64,000 nucleotides of DNA from contig NZ_JOAG01000028.1 of the NCBI RefSeq assembly GCF_000725485.1, forward strand, positions 36,193-100,192. Direction: 5' to 3'. The first letter of the stretch is position 1. The number at the start of each line of letters is the position of its first letter. A program made the position numbers and the translations under genes. The DNA is from Nonomuraea candida (GTDB lineage: Bacteria > Actinomycetota > Actinomycetes > Streptosporangiales > Streptosporangiaceae). The notes beneath the pieces were generated by a model, which had not been told where the DNA came from, searched no databases, and worked only from the letters and a program-made list of their open reading frames with translations. Positions 61,184 through 64,000 of this stretch are shown here, piece by piece.

Positions 61184-63100
61184 TCAGGGGGTGAAGCAGG
61201 GGTCGCAAGGGGCGGCCGGGTGGCCGGAGCCGGGGTCGAGGCCGGGGTCGAGGTCGCGGGCGAGGCGCCACCGGTGGTGCCGGTCGGCGTCGGCGGCGGC
61301 CTCGCCCAGCAGGTCGGCCTGGCGGGCCCCCGCGCCGCCGGGAGGTGGCGTGGCCTGGTAGCCGCCGAAATGGGCCACGGGGCTCCAGCCGGGGCTGATC
61401 GGCGGCAGGAGCTCGTCCATGCCGTCGTACTCGGCGGCGGCGTACACGATCCGGCCGCCGGCCACGGTCAGCACCGATTCGATGTGCGCGATGTCGTCGT
61501 CGGGGACGGCGAAGTAGTCGTGGGTCAGGACGGCGAAGTCCGCGAAGAAGCCTTCCTTGAGCACGCCCTTGACGTCCTGCTCGCCGGTGAGGGCGGCGCC
61601 CGCGTGCGTGTACAGCTCCAGCGCCTTCTCCCGGGAGATCAGCCGCTCGGCCGGATACAGGCGCAGGCCGCCGACGGTGCGGCCGGTGACCAGCCAGTGC
61701 AGCGCGACCCACGGGTTGTAGGAGGAGACGCGGGTGGCGTCGCTGCCGGCCGCCACGGGCAGGCCGCGCTCCAGCATCTCGCGGACGGGCGGGGTGCGGG
61801 CGGCCGCCGCCGCGCCGTACCGGTCGGTGAACGCCCGGCCCTGGAACGACATGCGGTTCTGCACGCCGATCGCGCCGCCGAGCGCGGCGATGCGGTCCAG
61901 GCTGGCGGGTGAGACGGTCTCGGCGTGGTCGAACAGCCACCGGTTCCCGGCCGGGAACAGGCCGTCGGCGGCCAGCTTCTCGAACACGGCCAGGTCGCGC
62001 CGGATCGTCTCGTCGTAGGTGGCGTGCAGCCGGAAGCCCCAGCCGTTCTCCATGAGCAGCCGCACCGCCTGCTCGAACTCGCTCTCGTAGCCGGGGGCGA
62101 GTTCGGGGCGCGGTTCGGAGAAGTTCTCGAAGTCGGCGGCGGCCCAGGTCAGGTTCTCGCCCGCGCCGTTGAGGCGCAGCCACGCGTCGCCGTCGCCGGG
62201 CCGTACCGTCTCGATCCAGCGGCGCAGGTCCGCCAGCTCCTGCCCGGCCGTCTGGGGGAACAGGTGGTAGGCGATGCGCAGGGTCAGCTCGCCGTCCCTG
62301 GCCAGGTCGATGACGGTGCGGTAGTCGCCGGGGAAGTTCTGGAAGCCGCCGGCGGCGTCCACGGCGGAGGTGAGGCCGAAGCGGTTCAGCTCGCGCAGGA
62401 AGTGCCGGGTGGAGGTCTTCTCGTCGGCGTCGTCGGGCGCGGGCGCGCCGGCGAGGGTGGAGTAGAGGATGAGGGCGCTGGGGGCGGCCAGCAGGACGCC
62501 GTTCGGCTCGCCGTCGCGGCCCCGCAGGATCTGGCCGCCTCGGGGGTCGGGGGTGTGGCGGGTGAGTCCGGCCGCGCGGACGGCGGCGCGGTTCAGAAGG
62601 GCCGACTGGTACAGGTGCAGGACGAAGACGGGCGTGTCGGGGGCGGCGGCGTTCAGCTCGGCCACGGTGGGCATGCGCCGTTCGGCGAACTGCTCGGCCG
62701 TCCAGCCGCCGACCACCCGGATCCACTGGCCCTTGGGGGTGCGGCCGGCCTGCTCGCGCAGCATCGCCAGGGCCCGGCGCAGCGAGCGCACGCCGTCCCA
62801 GCGCAGCTCCAGCGCGTAGTTGCGGCCGCCGCGGATGACGTGCAGGTGGGAGTCGTTCAGGCCGGGGACGATCCGGCGGCCCAGGGCGTCCACGACCCTG
62901 GTCCGGGGGCCCACGTGGGCGGCGAGGTCGTGATCGTCGCCGAGGGCGGTGATCGTGCCGGCGCGGACGGCGAGGGCGGTGGCGGCGGGGTTGCGGGGAT
63001 CGCCGGTGAAGATCTTCGCGTTCCGTACGACGAGGTCGGCGCTGTCGCGCCCCTGCCCGGCGGGGGCCGGGGTGATACCGGCGACCGGCATCGTGGTCAT
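61184..63100 (-). CDS. YtcJ-type amidohydrolase
   Basis: 638 residues from ATG 63100 (GTG 63115 would add five). Metal-dependent amidohydrolase: NDSHLHVIRGG (HxH on strand 1), LFDHAETVS and GSDATRVSSYNPWVAL (metal Asp). YtcJ-like proteins hydrolyse formamides or other amides. It is the longest gene of the run and lies next to a membrane protein and isochorismatase-like enzyme. Confidence 0.9.
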   Translation of the reverse strand: MTTMPVAGITPAPAGQGRDSADLVVRNAKIFTGDPRNPAATALAVRAGTITALGDDHDLAAHVGPRTRVVDALGRRIVPGLNDSHLHVIRGGRNYALELRWDGVRSLRRALAMLREQAGRTPKGQWIRVVGGWTAEQFAERRMPTVAELNAAAPDTPVFVLHLYQSALLNRAAVRAAGLTRHTPDPRGGQILRGRDGEPNGVLLAAPSALILYSTLAGAPAPDDADEKTSTRHFLRELNRFGLTSAVDAAGGFQNFPGDYRTVIDLARDGELTLRIAYHLFPQTAGQELADLRRWIETVRPGDGDAWLRLNGAGENLTWAAADFENFSEPRPELAPGYESEFEQAVRLLMENGWGFRLHATYDETIRRDLAVFEKLAADGLFPAGNRWLFDHAETVSPASLDRIAALGGAIGVQNRMSFQGRAFTDRYGAAAAARTPPVREMLERGLPVAAGSDATRVSSYNPWVALHWLVTGRTVGGLRLYPAERLISREKALELYTHAGAALTGEQDVKGVLKEGFFADFAVLTHDYFAVPDDDIAHIESVLTVAGGRIVYAAAEYDGMDELLPPISPGWSPVAHFGGYQATPPPGGAGARQADLLGEAAADADRHHRWRLARDLDPGLDPGSGHPAAPCDPCFTP

Positions 63101-63122
63101 GGCTGTCTCTTTCACGGGTGGG

Positions 63123-63839
63123 TCACAGGGTGCGGCGCACGCCGGCCTGGCGTTCGAGGTCGCGCAGCTGGACCGCCAGGTCGCCCTCGACGGCGTGGTG
63201 GGCGGGCCCGGTGCGGCCGATCGGCAGCACCTCGCGGCCGCGCATGTCCTCCAGCATCAGCGCGAACGCGGCGTACATCGCCACGGCGGCCAGCAGCAGG
63301 CCGAGCACGCCCGACGCGGTCGCCGGCCAGGCGGCGCCGGTCAGGCCGGCGGCGGCGGCCACGGCGAAGCGGGGCACGGCGGTGACCAGCACCAGCCACA
63401 GCGCCCGCTTCGGCCTGGCCACGCTCGCCATCAGCACGGCGAACAGGGCGAAGACCAGGTTCAGCGCGCCCAGCACGACGGTGCCGCCGGGCGGGTCGAG
63501 GGCCAGAACCAGCGAACTGGCCAGCCACATGCCGGAGAAGCAGGCCATCAGCGTGGCCGCGATCACGTCGCGCGCGCCGAAGGCGATGATGCCCACGATG
63601 AGCTGCAGGACGAAGGCCGGCACGATGGTCAGCGCGACCGCGGGGCCGGCGCCCGGCGGGAACAGGCCCAGCTGGAGGCAGGCGGCCATCGTCGAGGCGA
63701 TGGCGACGGCGTAGAAGCCGAGCGGCATCGGCGAGGCGATGGGCCGCAGGTTGATCCGCGTCATGCCGCGCAGATCCGGTTCGTGCCGCCGGCCGCCGGG
63801 TGACGGCTGCTCGCCGGGGAGGCTGTCGCTGGTGGTCAT
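63123..63839 (-). CDS. GPR1/FUN34/YaaH-type (acetate-transporter-like) membrane protein
   Basis: 238 residues, six hydrophobic segments. RPIASPMPLGFYAVAIAST corresponds to the N-P-x-P-L-G motif of this family, with SP replacing NP. The last about 35 residues (EDMRGREVLPIGRTGPAHHA) are cytosolic. Family members transport acetate or other short acids; this divergent copy may carry the product of the hydrolases around it. Confidence 0.75.
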   Translation of the reverse strand: MTTSDSLPGEQPSPGGRRHEPDLRGMTRINLRPIASPMPLGFYAVAIASTMAACLQLGLFPPGAGPAVALTIVPAFVLQLIVGIIAFGARDVIAATLMACFSGMWLASSLVLALDPPGGTVVLGALNLVFALFAVLMASVARPKRALWLVLVTAVPRFAVAAAAGLTGAAWPATASGVLGLLLAAVAMYAAFALMLEDMRGREVLPIGRTGPAHHAVEGDLAVQLRDLERQAGVRRTL

Positions 63840-63843
63840 CGGC

Positions 63844-64000
63844 TCAGCTCTGGTGCAGGGCCCGGCGCAGCGTGGCGGTGGCCAGCTCGATCGCCGAAGC
63901 CGCGGCCTGCGTCTCGCGCAGGGTGTTGAGCATGACGAAGTCGTGGATGATGCCCTGGTAGCGGACGGCGGTGACCGGCACCCCCGCCTGCCGCAGCTTG
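63844..64000 (-). CDS. Alpha/beta-hydrolase (HSL-like), C-terminal part, truncated by window edge
   Basis: The last 51 residues, ending HQS. YQGIIHDFVMLNTLRET carries the catalytic His in the pattern of hormone-sensitive-lipase-type esterases (GxIHDF). The start is beyond the window. It probably begins the minus-strand unit that continues to 58793. Confidence 0.8.
   Translation of the reverse strand, partial: KLRQAGVPVTAVRYQGIIHDFVMLNTLRETQAAASAIELATATLRRALHQS

Overview
The window is about 70% G+C with strong third-position G/C, frequent GTG/TTG starts, Tat and Sec exported glycoside hydrolases carrying ricin-type lectin domains, AfsR/SARP and ECF41-type regulators, and a Pup-ligase (pafA) remnant. 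Together these indicate a soil actinomycete chromosome with much accessory content. A Streptosporangiales-like host (Nonomuraea or a relative) would fit, but that is an inference. No rRNA, tRNA, CRISPR array or intact insertion sequence was seen.

Layout. (1) 1-6.6 kb: a putative RiPP gene cluster on the plus strand. It has two ABC exporter half-transporters, a 29-residue precursor peptide behind a very strong ribosome binding site, an 11-bp perfect hairpin, a leader-binding/YcaO fusion enzyme, a class I methyltransferase and a CmoA-like SAM enzyme. (2) 7.2-22.3 kb: seven secreted carbohydrate-active proteins (GH53, PL11, GH43 x3, esterase, GH5) with CBM35, ricin-type, AbfB and discoidin modules, fitting breakdown of arabinogalactan and rhamnogalacturonan-I. 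The locus carries a decayed LacI gene whose promoter and operator still look intact, a shared 14-bp operator, a gutted Tat-CBM35 gene and a 140-bp inverted repeat. (3) 22.6-32.9 kb: MarR with a metallo-hydrolase, a P450 behind a duplicated ECF41 promoter, an NDH-2-like flavoprotein with an ECF41 sigma factor, a CGNR regulator, VOC and SRPBCC proteins, a Cys-rich copper-storage-like protein and small stress-type proteins. (4) 31.9-43.8 kb: two more ECF41 sigma factors among FAD monooxygenases, an epimerase-like protein, TetR, MFS, a CocE-type hydrolase, a deacetylase, DoxX and an AhpD-like protein. (5) 44-49.3 kb: an AfsR-type SARP regulator divergent from a berberine-bridge-type oxidase and a secreted SnoaL-like protein, with 11-bp direct repeats between them. 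(6) 49.5-58.7 kb: ion transport (CPA1 antiporter, KtrA/TrkH), a persulfide-dioxygenase/rhodanese fusion behind a CsoR/CstR-type operator, and four deletion remnants including pafA and a CopB-type ATPase. (7) 58.8-64 kb: a minus-strand run of hydrolases, DoxX, an isochorismatase-like protein, a YtcJ-type amidohydrolase and an acetate-transporter-like protein.

Three themes link the regions: an unannotated small precursor gene next to RiPP machinery, ECF41 sigma factors with matching promoter signatures scattered over 18 kb, and repeated deletion scars in which gene ends survive without their middles.
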